Assembly (NCBI GenBank): GCA_034231615.1
Contig: CM067315.1
Location: 33,773,156 to 33,837,155, forward strand
Length of the DNA: 64,000 nt
Reading direction: 5' to 3'
DNA from: Meghimatium bilineatum
Lineage: Eukaryota > Mollusca > Gastropoda > Stylommatophora > Philomycidae
The notes below the pieces were generated by a model that saw only the letters and a program-made list of their open reading frames with translations, had not been told where the DNA came from and did no database searches. Made by a program: the position numbers and the translations under genes. Shown piece by piece: positions 52,325-63,614 of this stretch. The number at the start of each line of letters is the position of its first letter. The stretch's first letter is position 1.

Positions 52325-53760
52325 TAATGTATTGTCTGTGTTAGATGTAAAGAGAGATAATGTTGTGTCTATGTTAGATGTAAAGAGAGCTAATGGTGTG
52401 TCTATGTTAGATGTAAAGAGAGATAATGTTGTGTCTATGTTAGATGTAAAGAGAGATAATGTTGTGTCTATGTTAGATGTAAAGAGAGATAATGTTGTGT
52501 CTATGTTAGATGTAAAGAGAGATAATGTTGTGTCTATGTTAGATGTAAAGAGAGCTAATGGTGTGTCTATGTTAGATGTAAAGAGAGATAATGTTGTGTC
52601 TGTTAGATGTAAAGAGAGATAATGTTGTGTCTGTTAGATGTAAAGAGAGATAATCTATTGTGAGTGTTAAATGTAAAGATAGAAAAGAGATATTCTAATT
52701 TTTCTGTTTGATTTAAAAAAAGAGATATTCTATTGTTTGAGTTTTGTATAAAGAGAGATAATTATATTGCTTGTGTTAGATGTACAAAAAGGCAATCTAT
52801 TGTCTTTGTTACGTGTAAAGAGAGATACTATATTTTCTGAGGTGTGAATATAGATAATATGTTGTCTGTGTTAGGTGTAAGGAGAGAGATAGCCTATTGT
52901 CCGTGTTATTTGTAAAGAGAGGTAATCTATTGTCTGTGTTAGGTGTGAATACAGATAATCTGTTGTCTGCGTTGGTTGTAAAGAGAGATAATGTATTGTC
53001 TGTGCCAGATGTGAAGAGAAAGAGATATATATAATCTTTTCTCAATGTTAGATGTAAAGTGAGAGATAATCTATTGTCTATGTTTAATGTAAATAGAGAT
53101 AATCAAATGTTTGTTTTATGTGTAAAGAAGACAATATATTGTCTGTGTCAGGTGCAAGGGTAGAGAGAGAAAGAGAAAGAGAGAGAGAGATAGAGAGGGA
53201 GAGATCGAGAGATAATCTATTATTATGTTAGGGGTAAATAGAGATAATCTATTATCTGTTTTAGGTGTAAAGAGAGACAATTTTGGGACTGCTTTAGGTG
53301 TACAGAGAGATAATCGTGTGTCTATGTTAGATGTAAAGAGAGATAATATTGTGTCTATGTTAGATGTAAAGAGAGATACTATTGTGTCTATGTTAGATGT
53401 AAAGAGAGATACTATTGTGTCTATGTTAGATGTAAAGAGAGATACTATTGTGTCTATGTTAGATGTAAAGAGAGATAATGTTGTGTCTATGTTAGATGTA
53501 AAGAGAGATATATAATTTAATGTTAGTGTGTTCTGTGTGAAGAGATATAATCCATTGTTGGTTTGCGTGTAGCGATACTATATTATCTGTATTAGATGGA
53601 AAGAGAGAGAGATAATCTTTGTCTGTGTTAGGTTCAAAGAGAAAGATAATCTATTGTCTGTGTATGGTTGAAAGAGAGAGGTAATCTATTGTCTGTGTAT
53701 GGTTGAAAGAGAGAGGTAATCTATTGTCTGTGTTATGTATAAATAGAGAAGCAATCTATT
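52325..53760. repeat. 33-bp minisatellite domain, 1.4 kb
   Basis: ATGTTAGATGTAAAGAGAGA plus TAATGTTGTGTCT repeats almost perfectly at 52325-52660 and again at 53300-53515. Strongly diverged and length-shifted units fill 52660-53300 and 53515-53760. In the homogeneous parts the plus strand reads an 11-residue LDVKRDNVVSM unit. Confidence 0.95.
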
Positions 53761-53799
53761 GTCTGTATTAGGCAATATATTTAATTTTTTGCGTAGAAA

Positions 53800-53885
53800 T
53801 GTAGAGGAAGAGAGAGAGAGAGAAATAGATAGATAAATATAGATAGATAGAGAGGGAGAGAGAGATGGAGAGAGAGAGAGAAAGG
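53800..53885. repeat. (GA)n/(GATA)n microsatellite
   Basis: GAGAGAGAG and ATAGATAGATA runs. Confidence 0.95.
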
Positions 53886-53929
53886 CATATTTCATATTCG
53901 CAAGTTATCAGAAATGTTCTCTGTGTATT

Positions 53930-54700
53930 GTAAATGTTTTACGGATACAGCAGCATATTGACATCAGAAGGTGTTTGTACAGAACATGGGACTCCATCAT
54001 TCTTCATATCCCGTCAATTCTGTGAGAGATGGTATCATATACCAGAGTTCCGCCCACGTTTTCCATCTCGCCCTCTGGCGACTCTTGGGTATGACGAGGT
54101 TCTGGTCTGTGTTTATGAGAAAAATGGGGTTTCTCAAGAACACAAGACCGGTCGAGAGGGCATTTGTCTTGTCTCTGTGTCCGTAGAAAGCACTGGTCCA
54201 GGTCGCCACTTGTGCTGTTTGTCTAGAGGCTTTGTTACCGTCGCGGTCCCAGACAACAGTCCTTCAGACGTGGCTTAATGAACATGTTCGCTCCGCCACA
54301 CTGCATCAGCTGGAATGAAGTCTGTTCTTCTTTCACATAAGAGGTGGCCTCTCCACCACTACTTCACTTTCAACATCCACAGTCGAGGATAACAACAATC
54401 TATGGAATTGAACACCGGTCGAGAGTTGAAACAAGGCGCACCGTACATGGAAGATGGCCCTTTGCTGGGATATGAACCAGATTGGAGATAGTCGGAACGA
54501 GTGGATGAGCCGGATAGCAAGTTTGTGAACTATTGTGTGGATGCTACGTGAGTGGGTGATAGCTGTGTGGGTGAGCTACCAGATGGGACACGTTTATCTG
54601 GCAACAAACTGACCAGAAGCTTTGTTTGTTTTGTCTTCGTCTGCGAAAGGGCAAATCCGCAGGGGGGTCTGTTAGATGGTCATTTTTTTGATATAATATC
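53930..54700. other. GC-richer segment with overlapping open frames
   Basis: A plus-strand ATG at 53934 opens 114 codons (MFYGYSSILTSEGVCTEHGT, then CVYEKNGVSQEHKTGREGIC). A second frame is open for 71 codons and the minus strand also. None is clearly preferred, and no family is recognised. The block ends AATCCGCAGGGGGGTCTGTT. Confidence 0.3.
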
Positions 54701-54954
54701 AACACATTTATTCCGCTTCTTTAGCAGTTAGCAGAATATATCACGGGGAAAGAGTATGTTGCATTATATCTTACATCATAGCTGCGATAGCTGCGTCGAT
54801 CGACCCAATTTATTCGACTTCAAAACAACTTTGATCTTCAATACGGGGTGAAATAGCAAATTCTTCCTACAAAACACTGCTTAGCTGTTTCTTACATGAT
54901 GGGTGAAAAATGACAGTGATACTAGTATTTGTTCATTCTCATTAATTCGGGAGA

Positions 54955-55108
54955 AGTTTTTCTTTTCGTTTTCGTTCTAAAACTCCTATCCGCTCTCTCG
55001 TGTAACAAGATAATAATTCTACTTAATAGATTTCCACCAGGAACTCGGAGACGGAGATTGTTGTGTTGTCACTTATTTGCGTCTGTCACATCCAACATCG
55101 ACGGTTCG
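54955..55108 (-). mobile_element. SINE family A copy, diverged
   Basis: CGTTCTAAAACTCCTATCCG, CTCTCGTGTAACAAGATAAT, AGATTTCCACCAGGAACTCG and GTTGTGTTGTCACTTATTTG in reverse orientation. Confidence 0.82.
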
Positions 55109-55244
55109 TCAGAAGTGACATAGTCTCATAGACACACGTCACCTTATTATTCACACCAGAAGTCACAAATATATATATTTTTAAATTTTTTTATTAATTA
55201 TTGTGATTTTTATTTCTGTATTCATTGTTTTCTTTTTATTATAT

Positions 55245-55300
55245 GTTCGTTCAGGTGAAGATATTGTATCGAAACGTCAACCGTTTCGCCCTTATTCATT
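55245..55300 (+). other. Penelope-like / hammerhead-like motif
   Basis: CAGGTGAAGATATTGTATCG followed by AAACGTC resembles the conserved (C)TGAAGA..stem..CGAAACGTC motif near Penelope-like element termini, related to hammerhead ribozymes. GATA-TTG-TATC could form the small stem II. The first core base is G where C is required, so activity is unlikely. Confidence 0.3.
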
Positions 55301-55309
55301 TTATTGTAA

Positions 55310-55700
55310 TTGTGTATCTCACATTTTGTTAGTAGTGGTAGATATATGTCATACATAGCTTATTCACTATTATTTCTTCAAAGTATTGATAGTCTCTTTT
55401 CTGTCGAGTTAACAGGGCAAGAAGAAAGAGTGGGGAGGGGGGAGAGAATCACGTTGCATGAGAATATACATACATAGTCACTGTACACCAGCGTGGACAT
55501 TGTGCTATGGAGAGAAGTACTCCATCCCTGGTCTTAATGGGTCTCGAATTCAAATCTTGAAATGGCAGTTACGGGTTATAAGTCATAGTCAAATGGCGTA
55601 GACGGCGCCACGGGCAATCTTTGACGGGGGGAGGCACTTTCAATGTCATTGATCAGCTTATATGCAACAGCAGAGACAACTAAACAGCTTTTACATGCAG
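55310..55700. other. Unassigned DNA
   Basis: Nothing recognised. Confidence 0.4.
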
Positions 55701-55704
55701 TTAA

Positions 55705-55830
55705 TTAGTCAGTCTGTTCATTTCTTGCTATAGGCGTCACATAGGGCAAAAGTTGTGATTCTCCATGCACTGAGTCCGCTGCCTATAATTTTAGCTCTTG
55801 TATTTAACTTGCATCCCATTGTTTCTTTTT
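55705..55830 (-). mobile_element. RTE-like LINE 3' end fragment
   Basis: The minus strand carries IQELKL, AADSVHGES and an LPYVTPIARNEQT ending, matching 51682-51780. Confidence 0.75.
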
Positions 55831-56017
55831 CTTTACATGCAGTGCCTATGCAGAATTCTTGGTGGTAGGTTGTAGGACAAAATCACTAACACTGACCTAT
55901 TGAAATGAACAAACATCACCACAGTATTTTCTATGTCCAGTCTGGACACGCTCAAATAGCTGAACACATTATGAGAATGGAAGATGGAAGTATACACAAA
56001 GATCTACTTCATGAATA

Positions 56018-56425
<408 letters not shown>

Positions 56426-56454
56426 ATTCTTGATATCCTGCAAAGTTTATTAAT

Positions 56455-56640
56455 TTGCTGTTTGACAAATATATGGGGTGCAAAGGGAACGCATTGCTCT
56501 AGGCGGACCCAGGGTTAGCAGATAACCAAGATCCCAAATGTACCTCCACGCGATGCACCCTGGAAACAGAAATACAGCAGCTCGAGCTGATTCTGGCCAA
56601 ATCATTTGGGGATCGTGTCCGAGAATGTGGAGGTAGCAGA
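56455..56640 (-). repeat. Dispersed GC-rich repeat R1, second copy
   Basis: The minus strand reads WPESARAAVFLFPGCIAWRY and LLTLGPPRAMRSLCTP, homologous to 2826-3056. Nature unknown. Confidence 0.55.
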
Positions 56641-56649
56641 TGGAAAGAG

Positions 56650-56950
56650 ATTTGACTGCACAAGAGACATACAATATCTCCGACACCACCAGCAGCACCA
56701 CATATAGCGACACTGTCGACATACAGTGAAGCTAGTCAGTCCAGTTCGAACATTGGAGGGGCGGCCAATGTAAAATGCACGTAAAGGTAGATGCATGGCG
56801 AGAGACAAATATATTTCATACCGAGTACAATGAAACAATGAAAGGGCAGAACAGCGCTAGAGGGCAGCGCGAACTGCAAATATAAAATGAAAAGTTCCTA
56901 GGAAAGGGGAACTACAAGCTCCGTCAGCTCGAGTCGAGCTTCTAGTTACC
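56650..56950. other. Unassigned DNA
   Basis: Balanced composition; no exon or element recognised. Confidence 0.35.
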
Positions 56951-56999
56951 TGTGTTCCTTACAGGCAGAGACCCAGACCCATTCATTGGCGTTTGGTAA

Positions 57000-57420
57000 A
57001 GCAAGAAGACCTAATCCAACTCTAATGTCGAGCCTTCCTAAACCGGAAATATGCTCGCGAAGAGAAAGGGTTCCGTACTCGATGCGCTCAGGCACAAAAG
57101 GGACAACGATTTAGCCCTGGCCCAACTCTACTGTCAGGTTTTCCTATACCGGAAATACACTTGAAGAGAGAAAGGGTTCAGTACCTGATGGGCTCAGGCG
57201 CTATTGGGACAAGGACGCTGAGCTCGAGAACGCCTTGCTCTCAAACGCGTGGTCTGAGACTCGAACTTGGACAAGGGGTACACGATGTCGGTGAATGACA
57301 CCTCGGCTAAGAGGGCGAAAGAGCCAGGGTCCAACTCCTCTGTTGAGTTCTTCCCCTTAAGGAACCAGGCTCACGGATGAGAAACGGTTCAGTACCCAAT
57401 GGGCACAGGCACAGCACGTC
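57000..57420. repeat. Diverged tandem repeat of about 120-200 bp
   Basis: Three diverged segments share CCAACTCTA.TGTC, CTTCCTA..CCGGAAATA, GAAGAGAAAGGGTTC.GTAC and GATGGGCTCAGGC. Near 57010, 57120 and 57320. May be repeats in the 5' region of a mobile element. Confidence 0.6.
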
Positions 57421-57720
57421 CAATTACACGAGGCAAGTTCATAGACAGTGGAACACCTCGTTCAAGTCAGACGAGAGCAAAAAATCGTCTGGGCGAAGAG
57501 TCTCCACTACGCGTGCCTGGAGACAGATATAGAGGCTGTCACAGGCTAAGGGTAGCCCACCCGAATTGTCAAGTCATGCCGAAATCGGATGTGCTAGGCC
57601 TACAAGGCGCATAACGGTGGCACAACGTAATCACGCTCCCGGCGGAAATCGCACGGATATCCGTGATGGTTACAATGGAGCGAACGAAAAACAAACAAAC
57701 AAAAAGACAAATATATTTGT
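57420..57720. other. GC-richer unassigned segment
   Basis: Includes ATCGGATGTGCTAGGCCTAC and ACAACGTAATCACGCTCCC, which weakly echo the SINE A/B core. Not called further. Confidence 0.35.
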
Positions 57721-58085
57721 CTTATGTTCTATATAACTAATTCTTAACAAAACATGTAAATAGAGAATTACTGCTTGGGAAAAGATCTCACGGTCGACTC
57801 TACTTCAGTACAAACACGTGTGAAAACTCGATATGTATGATACAGGAATTGATACGGAATCATATGAAGAGGATGCCATTGATTGTATTTCATGAAGACT
57901 AAAGATCAGAAATAGTATAAAGACAAAGGAGAAAGTTATAGCAGTTAGTCCATGGACTCTACGTCAAATAAGATACACAAAACACACGATGCAAGCTGGC
58001 CTGCGACTCCTTGTACACACTGTAGAAGACACACACTCAGGTTGGTCGTGTGAGACATATCCATCATCGCCCTGGATCGTAGATG
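57720..58085. other. Unassigned DNA
   Basis: Nothing recognised. Confidence 0.4.
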
Positions 58086-58262
58086 ATATTGTGTATAGCA
58101 CAACACTATCATCATCTGAAAGACTATGATTTTATCATTCGATTTGAAATCACTCCAATGGGTGTTAGTTATCATACGAAGACATTTGTTCGCGAATCTC
58201 AGTAATTTATTTTCTGTAGATCAAGAGCTTTTCCAGCTGTCCCATGGCATATCCATCATCAA
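58085..58262 (-). mobile_element. RTE-like LINE fragment
   Basis: The minus strand reads STENKLLRFANKCLRMITNT, HWSDFKSNDKIIVFQMM, matching LRKLMNIKWSDFITNS at 51.97 kb. Confidence 0.8.
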
Positions 58263-58269
58263 TGTGGAT

Positions 58270-59260
58270 GGCAAATGATTTTTCTCATAGCACAACAAAA
58301 AGACAGGAGTATATTTGAGTTATATCAGACCGTGTTAGCTTTTATCTATGTGTGGCATTACTGTCTGAGACAAAATGTTATTATAACGCATGTAATTATT
58401 GCGAAATGGCAACCATTTTGCCAGGTAGGTCCGTATATTGGGTATTCGAACCCCCATTCCAAGTTCGCAAATCTAAACATTACTACTATAATAGTATAAA
58501 CTTTAAATAAATTTTAATACTATAAACTGAGCTAAAATATCGGTAAAACACCATATCTTAGCGATATTTCACAAATATTCCGTCTTCAAATTTTCCGTCA
58601 AATTAGAAATTCACACACAAAAACAGACAAATTATATATTTTCTTAGGTAACACCCCTTATGTAAGGTAGTCTTATCTACGGACCTGGTGTCATGAGCCT
58701 TCTCTGGTGAGCGCACCTCTGTTCAAGTGGCCGTTGTCTTGTCAGGAAAGGAATAGAACATTGGAAGGGCTAAACATCTTGAATTTGTTGTTAGGGGTGG
58801 AAACATTGAAAGCGCTGATACTCTTAGAACCTGACGGGGGTGGGGGTGGGGTGGGGTGGTGGTGTGGGGGGGGGGTCTTCAAGAAAAATAATCATGAAGC
58901 AAAATCAGATTCAGGACCAGAGTTGTGACATCTTGTTTGTAAGTGAAATTCTTCGGTAGATCTCTGACAGTTATAGCAAACAATAAGTAGGCAACAAACG
59001 AGATTTGAACCTGGTTAGTTCAGAGACCATATTTGAGTCGCAACTTGAGTCGTCGAGTTTTTCGTCTTCGACAATACCACATCTATAAAAATAAAAGGAG
59101 ATTTTAGTCAAGACTTTGAACGTGTACATTCTCAAGGTACCATGAGTGTAGACTGGTCGAAGGACGCACAGACACCAATAACACATGCATTGAACTGTAT
59201 GAAAATTCAGTGAAATCATATCAAAACACTCGAAAACCACACACATTTTAACAACAGCAC
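58270..59260. other. Unassigned DNA with G-run
   Basis: G-rich run at 58838-58876 downstream of ACTCTTAGAACCTGAC, like other G-run sites. 58971-59246 has a minus-strand open frame with no recognisable features. Confidence 0.45.
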
Positions 59261-59262
59261 GC

Positions 59263-59329
59263 GCCAGAAGGCCTCATTGCTACAAGAACTAATGATGTCT
59301 TCTAGTACACATAAATAACACATAAACAT
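59263..59329 (+). repeat. 67-bp segment duplicated into the 29-bp array
   Basis: GCCAGAAGGCCTCATTGCTA through ACACATAAATAACACATAAA recurs at 60553-60619 with about seven differences. Confidence 0.93.
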
Positions 59330-59339
59330 TTAATCATTT

Positions 59340-59458
59340 ATTCATTTTCCTTTTGCGCTGAAGTTAGCGCATAGGGCAGAGGTCAGATCTCTCCAATTCT
59401 GTCTGTTCAAAGCTATTCTGGGCAGTTCTTGAATAGTATGAATATTGGTTGTTTTACT
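59340..59458 (-). mobile_element. LINE 3' end fragment
   Basis: The minus strand reads ESKTTNIHTIQELPRIALNR, QNWRDLTSALCANFSAKGK to a stop. The typical R.WRDLTSALCA ending of a LINE unrelated to the one that follows. Confidence 0.87.
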
Positions 59459-59459
59459 T

Positions 59460-60265
59460 TCTCTAAGTATTGTTCCAGAAATTAGATATGCAGACGACAC
59501 AGTGCTATTAACAACAAACGAACACGACCTACTGAACATAATTAAGTCAACCCAAAAGTTTAGCGATCAGAAAAACTTGTTCTTAAATATGAAAAAGACA
59601 CAAATAATGGCAACTGACAAAAGTAAATCAAGACCCAAAATTAATATTGAGAACTGCAATTTGGAAGAAGTGACACATTTTGATTATTAAGGAACTAATA
59701 TAAACAATGCGGGGGACTGCGTAGTTGAGATCAAGAGAAGAACGGCAATGGCGCTGGCAAAATTAAAACAGATAAAGAAACTATGGCAAGGTACTAACAT
59801 AAGAACCAAATTGTTTTTACTACGAACATGTGTATTTCCTGTGGCGACATATGGATGTGAAGCATGGACACTAAATAAAACAGTGGCCAAGAGAATAACA
59901 TCATTTGAATTAAAGTGTTATAGAAGAGTTTTGAGAATACCATGGACAGCGAAGAAAACAAACCAGGAGGTGTTACGAACAATTAACGTCCAGGAATGCT
60001 GGCTTCTGAACACTATATTAAAGAAAAAGCTAGCTTTTTTCGGTCATATTAAGAGACACGACGGCATGGAGAGAGTGTTAATGGAGGGGATGATAGAAGG
60101 CAATAGGGGCAAAAGCCGACCAAGACGCCGTTGGACAAAAGACATTCAAGGATGCCTGCGCATGTCACTGGAAGATGCAGGGCAACTTGCTCAAGACCAC
60201 GGATAATTCAAGAAATCCATAGGAAAGACTACGTTCTGGAAAGAATATGTCACTTGATGATGATG
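59460..60265 (+). mobile_element. RTE-like LINE, RT palm to C-terminus, best copy
   Basis: PEIRYADDTVLLTTNEHDLL (catalytic YADD), NLFLNMKKTQIMATDKSKS, THFDY, one stop (TAA at 59688-59690 where LGT is expected). Then RRTAMALAKLKQIKKLWQGT, FPVATYGCEAWTLNKTVAKR, FELKCYRRVLRIPWTAKKTN, KLAFFGHIKRHDGMERVLME, GKSRPRRRWTKDIQGCLRMS and LEDAGQLAQDHG. It ends (GATGATGA) near 60260. A single nonsense codon interrupts about 240 codons, so this is the youngest-looking copy of its family (others at 8700, 12395, 28375, 37925). It is 5'-truncated at about 59460, against another LINE end. Confidence 0.95.
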
Positions 60266-60394
60266 AAGTATTGTTCTTCTGAGTGTTTCTTTTGGTCTAC
60301 CCCTTACTCTTTGGAATGAACTGACTTCTGTTACACATATCGATCTGGACTTAACGATGTTAGTTGATTAATCCAACGATGGACGGAATGACGA

Positions 60395-61232
60395 TTATTT
60401 CAGGTGTGACATGGTTAAATGTCATATTTCACGTGTGACATTGCTAAATGTCATGTATCAAGTGTGACTTGGCTAAATGTCATGTTTCAGGTGTGACATG
60501 GATAAATGTCATGTTTCAGGTGTAGCATGGCTAAATGTCATGTTTCAGGTGTGCCAGAAGGCCTCAGTGTTACAAGAACTAATTACGTCTACTAGTACAC
60601 ATAAATAACACATAAACATACACGAGGTTATTTCAGGTGTGCCATGACTAAATGTCATGTTTCAGGTGTGACATGACTAAATGTCATGTTTCAGGTGTGA
60701 CATGACTAAATGTCATGTTTCAGGTGTGACATGACTAAATGTCATGTTTCAGGTGTGACATGACTAAATGTCATGTTTCAGGTGTGACATGACTAAATGT
60801 TATGTTTCAGCTGTGGTGTGGTTAAATGTCATGTGTCAGGTGTGACATGACTAAATGTTATGTTTCAGGTGTGACATGACTAAATGTTATGTTTCAGGTG
60901 TGACATGACTAAATGTTATGTTTCAGGTGTGACATGACTAAATGTTATGTTTCAGGTGTGACATGACTAAATGTTATGTTTCAGGTGTGACATGACTAAA
61001 TGTTATGTTTCTGTGTGACATGACTAAATGGTATGTTTCAGGTGTGACATGACTAAATGTTATGTTTCAGGTGTGACATGACTAAATGTTATGTTTCAGG
61101 TGTGACATGACTAAATGTTATGTTTCAGGTGTGACATGACTAAATGTTATGTTTCAGGTGTGACATGACTAAATGTCATGTTTCAGCTGTGGTGTGGTTA
61201 AATGTCATGTGTCAGGTGTGTCATGTTTCACG
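60395..61232. repeat. 29-bp minisatellite with hairpin-forming units
   Basis: About 26 units of GTTTCAGGTGTGACATGACT plus AAATGTCAT. Each unit holds ACATGAC-TAAAT-GTCATGT, a 7-bp stem with a 5-base loop; many units have GTTATG (one G-T wobble). Interrupted at 60553-60645. A variant unit (CAGCTGTGGTGTGGTTAAAT) appears twice, near 60810 and 61187, suggesting block duplication. Confidence 0.97.
60553..60619 (+). repeat. Foreign 67-bp insert in the minisatellite
   Basis: Copy of 59263-59329 located between two 29-bp units. No target duplication or simple-repeat tail is visible. Confidence 0.93.
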
Positions 61233-61318
61233 CTGACTTATGACTTTCGTCAATATAAGACCTACCAACAAAATTCAATCAAGTTTTTTTGGATCATGTT
61301 TTCGATTATCCCCGTGCA

Positions 61319-61385
61319 TCTCGTTGGTCAACGTTGACAGGCGACACCCGGGCAACACAAAGCATAAAAATAGTGACCAACGTAA
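61319..61385. mobile_element. Short fold-back element copy
   Basis: CTCGTTGGTCAACG at the left and ATAGTGACCAACGTAAAG at the right are inverted. Central GGCAACACAAAGCATAAAAA resembles 10690-10710. Confidence 0.6.
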
Positions 61386-61754
61386 AGCACATCACCAACC
61401 AAATATATCACACAAGAAAGCTGATTCTGCGTTGTTTTGATTCTGCTGTTAGGTCTAATTCCGGATAGGTCACGGATGAGCTCTCTTATGTGAAGTCATG
61501 TACAATAAAACCCAGTGTACAATGGTTCCCTAACCGCTGGTTCATAGCTCAGCTTACCGTGACATTATCTTTCTTGGAAAAATCACATCATTTCATTCTC
61601 TGAACTCTGGGTGGTATATATGTTTACAATTATAGCCTAAAATTTATGGCTAAATCTCATTCGCCCGTTGTCACGTGTTAATTTGCTTCCTTTTGATTAG
61701 AAATTTGATGACAGAGCAAAAAAATCGTTTAGGGAGAGGTTTTAACCTCCTTGT

Positions 61755-61858
61755 AGCTACACTTCTAGTGCTGGAGGGTAATGTGTTGTGGCTACATTCC
61801 TAGTGCTGAAGTATCATGTTGTGTGGCTACATTCCTAGTGCTGGAGTGTCATGTATTG
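61755..61858. repeat. Tandem repeat, 3 copies of about 38-45 bp
   Basis: GTGGCTACATTCCTAGTGCT and GGAGTGTCATGT repeated with length variation. Confidence 0.88.
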
Positions 61859-61894
61859 ATTTGCCATGCGTGTTTGCACTCCCCTTCTACCTTA

Positions 61895-61968
61895 ATCTAC
61901 GGGCATGTCAGGACTACAGCCCGCATGATACTAGGAGTTTGAGAATGAATGGAGAAAATGAAGAATTA
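61895..61968 (+). mobile_element. SINE A/B 3' fragment
   Basis: CATGTCAGGACTACAGCCCG, TACTAGGAGTTTGAGAATGA, ATGGAGAAAATGAAGAA. Confidence 0.55.
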
Positions 61969-61969
61969 T

Positions 61970-62500
61970 TGTTGCAAAAATTCTTTACATATCTTATTCA
62001 GAATGTTTACAAATCACCAACAGTTTGGGATGTGATGATTTTTTAAGCAAGATCTGTGTTCATCATGTGGCTATTATTTTTCTGAATAGAGCAGATGTAC
62101 AAATGGTTGTGACGCAAATTGAGCTTGGTACTTTTGTCATCCATGTACGTTTTGTACTTCTCTGAAAAAAAAACAAAGCCAATACGGAAAAGATAGCGAA
62201 CAGTTGCGTATATTCCATGCCCAAACACAATCTAACACATACACAAACAAAGATAAATACAAAAAACATGGGCGCGAACACACACACAGAAATATTTTTT
62301 AAAAAAGTACGAACGCATACACAGATGAAAATTGAGACGAGAATACTGAAAATATGTGACCATACACACATACACAAATAAATGGGATTACACAGCCAAA
62401 CACGAGTAAGAACGAGGAATCCAAACCGCACTAGTACAAAAACTTGAACAGTAGAAATATTCTCACAGTGAGTTCAGATTCTAAATAACGATCTTCAAGA
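61970..62500. other. Unassigned AT-rich, ACAC-rich DNA
   Basis: CACATACACAAAC-like imperfect repeats at 62225-62400 account for a 122-codon minus-strand frame. No gene supported. Confidence 0.5.
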
Positions 62501-62970
62501 GTAAAAACGGCGGCTACCCTCCGACATGTCAACTAAGTCGTGAAAGAGTGAAGAAACCTTGACATCAACATTTCAAAGGAGGGTATTTCCCAGGAAGAGG
62601 ACAGCTCGTTAGTATAAGCTTAGTTCCAACTAGAACCGTCTGTACTTAGAGGGCTCGGTCAGCCTCGGGCAGGTCGTGTGAGGTGACTGGGCGGGAGCTC
62701 TTTACGATGTGGCACGAGCTGAGTGCTGGTGACATGTCCTCCTTCCTCGCGCCGTGACCTCCTACATCCCCCAGAGGTATGAGTGTACATTACAGTTTCA
62801 CACTAGGGTATCTTAAGACGGTACTAATTGGGCGCGAGTTTCTGTCTTCCCCAACTATTGCTGGGACAGAGGAGAACAACCAGCCACCGCTATACCCTCG
62901 TCAGCACTGCTACCAGAAGAAACGAAACATCGGTTCCTACACTCCAACAGATTCAACGCTTTAATTAAGA
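62500..62970. other. GC-richer unassigned block
   Basis: Balanced composition with GAGGTGACTGGGCGGGAGCT. After TTGCTGGGACAG (62864-62875) two plus-strand frames remain open to about 62960. It could be an old mobile-element end or exon; no family recognised. Confidence 0.3.
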
Positions 62971-63264
62971 TATTGCTTGCTTCGTAATTACAAAAATTGT
63001 AGCAGACTAGAGAAAATTTGGTCACTGCCTGCCCTGGGCAGTCTTGCTAGTGAGTGGGGCCAGACAGCCAGACTGGTGGTAGTAGGGCCAGGTCTAGAGA
63101 ATAAGGTCTGAAAGTAATGATAATAGTTATCAAGCAGAAAATCGGAGACCGGTACCCCTTCCACAGAACGCTGGCAAGATTGTGCTCATTACTGTGAATT
63201 TTTCTTAGTTTTTCTTTTTCATGTGGTAAACACGTTGGTACCATCTTACATTCTTCGAACTTTT

Positions 63265-63545
63265 CCCTGGTGTAGTATGTTAAGCCGTTCGCTTTGTGCC
63301 GAAGAAGCAGCGGATTTGAATCCTGCACTCGATGTCTCGTTTCTAAAGTTGCTGCCCCCCCCCCAGGAGATTCTTAAAGGAAGGGGGGAGGGGCTACCTT
63401 CTGATATCTAATTCAATCAGAAATAGCTTGAAACTACGCAGTAGCTTATTATGACTGGTACTCTCGGCCGATGCGTGCCCTTCGTTAAGAGGGACGGAGT
63501 ACATATGGGATAACTCAAGTACAATGAAATCCATCTCCTATCACC
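63265..63545 (+). mobile_element. tRNA-headed SINE family T
   Basis: TATGTTAAGCCGTTCGCTTT, GGATTTGAATCCTGC (B box), CTCGATGTCTCGTTTC, a C-run, ACTGGTACTCTCGGCCGATG and GAGGGACGGAGTACATATGG. Matches 15405 and 32090 copies. Confidence 0.85.
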
Positions 63546-63614
63546 GAACAATTTTCCACCTTGTAGAGTGACAGTAATCTGAGCATGAACACCAGAAAAA
63601 AAAAAATAAGGTTC

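Noticed and set aside
54655..54685. Polypurine tract plus TGTT as an LTR boundary
   Set aside because: CAGGGGGGTCTGTTAGA looks like a PPT/LTR edge, but no matching second LTR, primer-binding site or gag/pol is visible.
60395..61232. CRISPR-like regular 29-bp repeats
   Set aside because: Units are contiguous with no unique spacers, the genome is eukaryotic, and there are no cas-like genes. It is a minisatellite.
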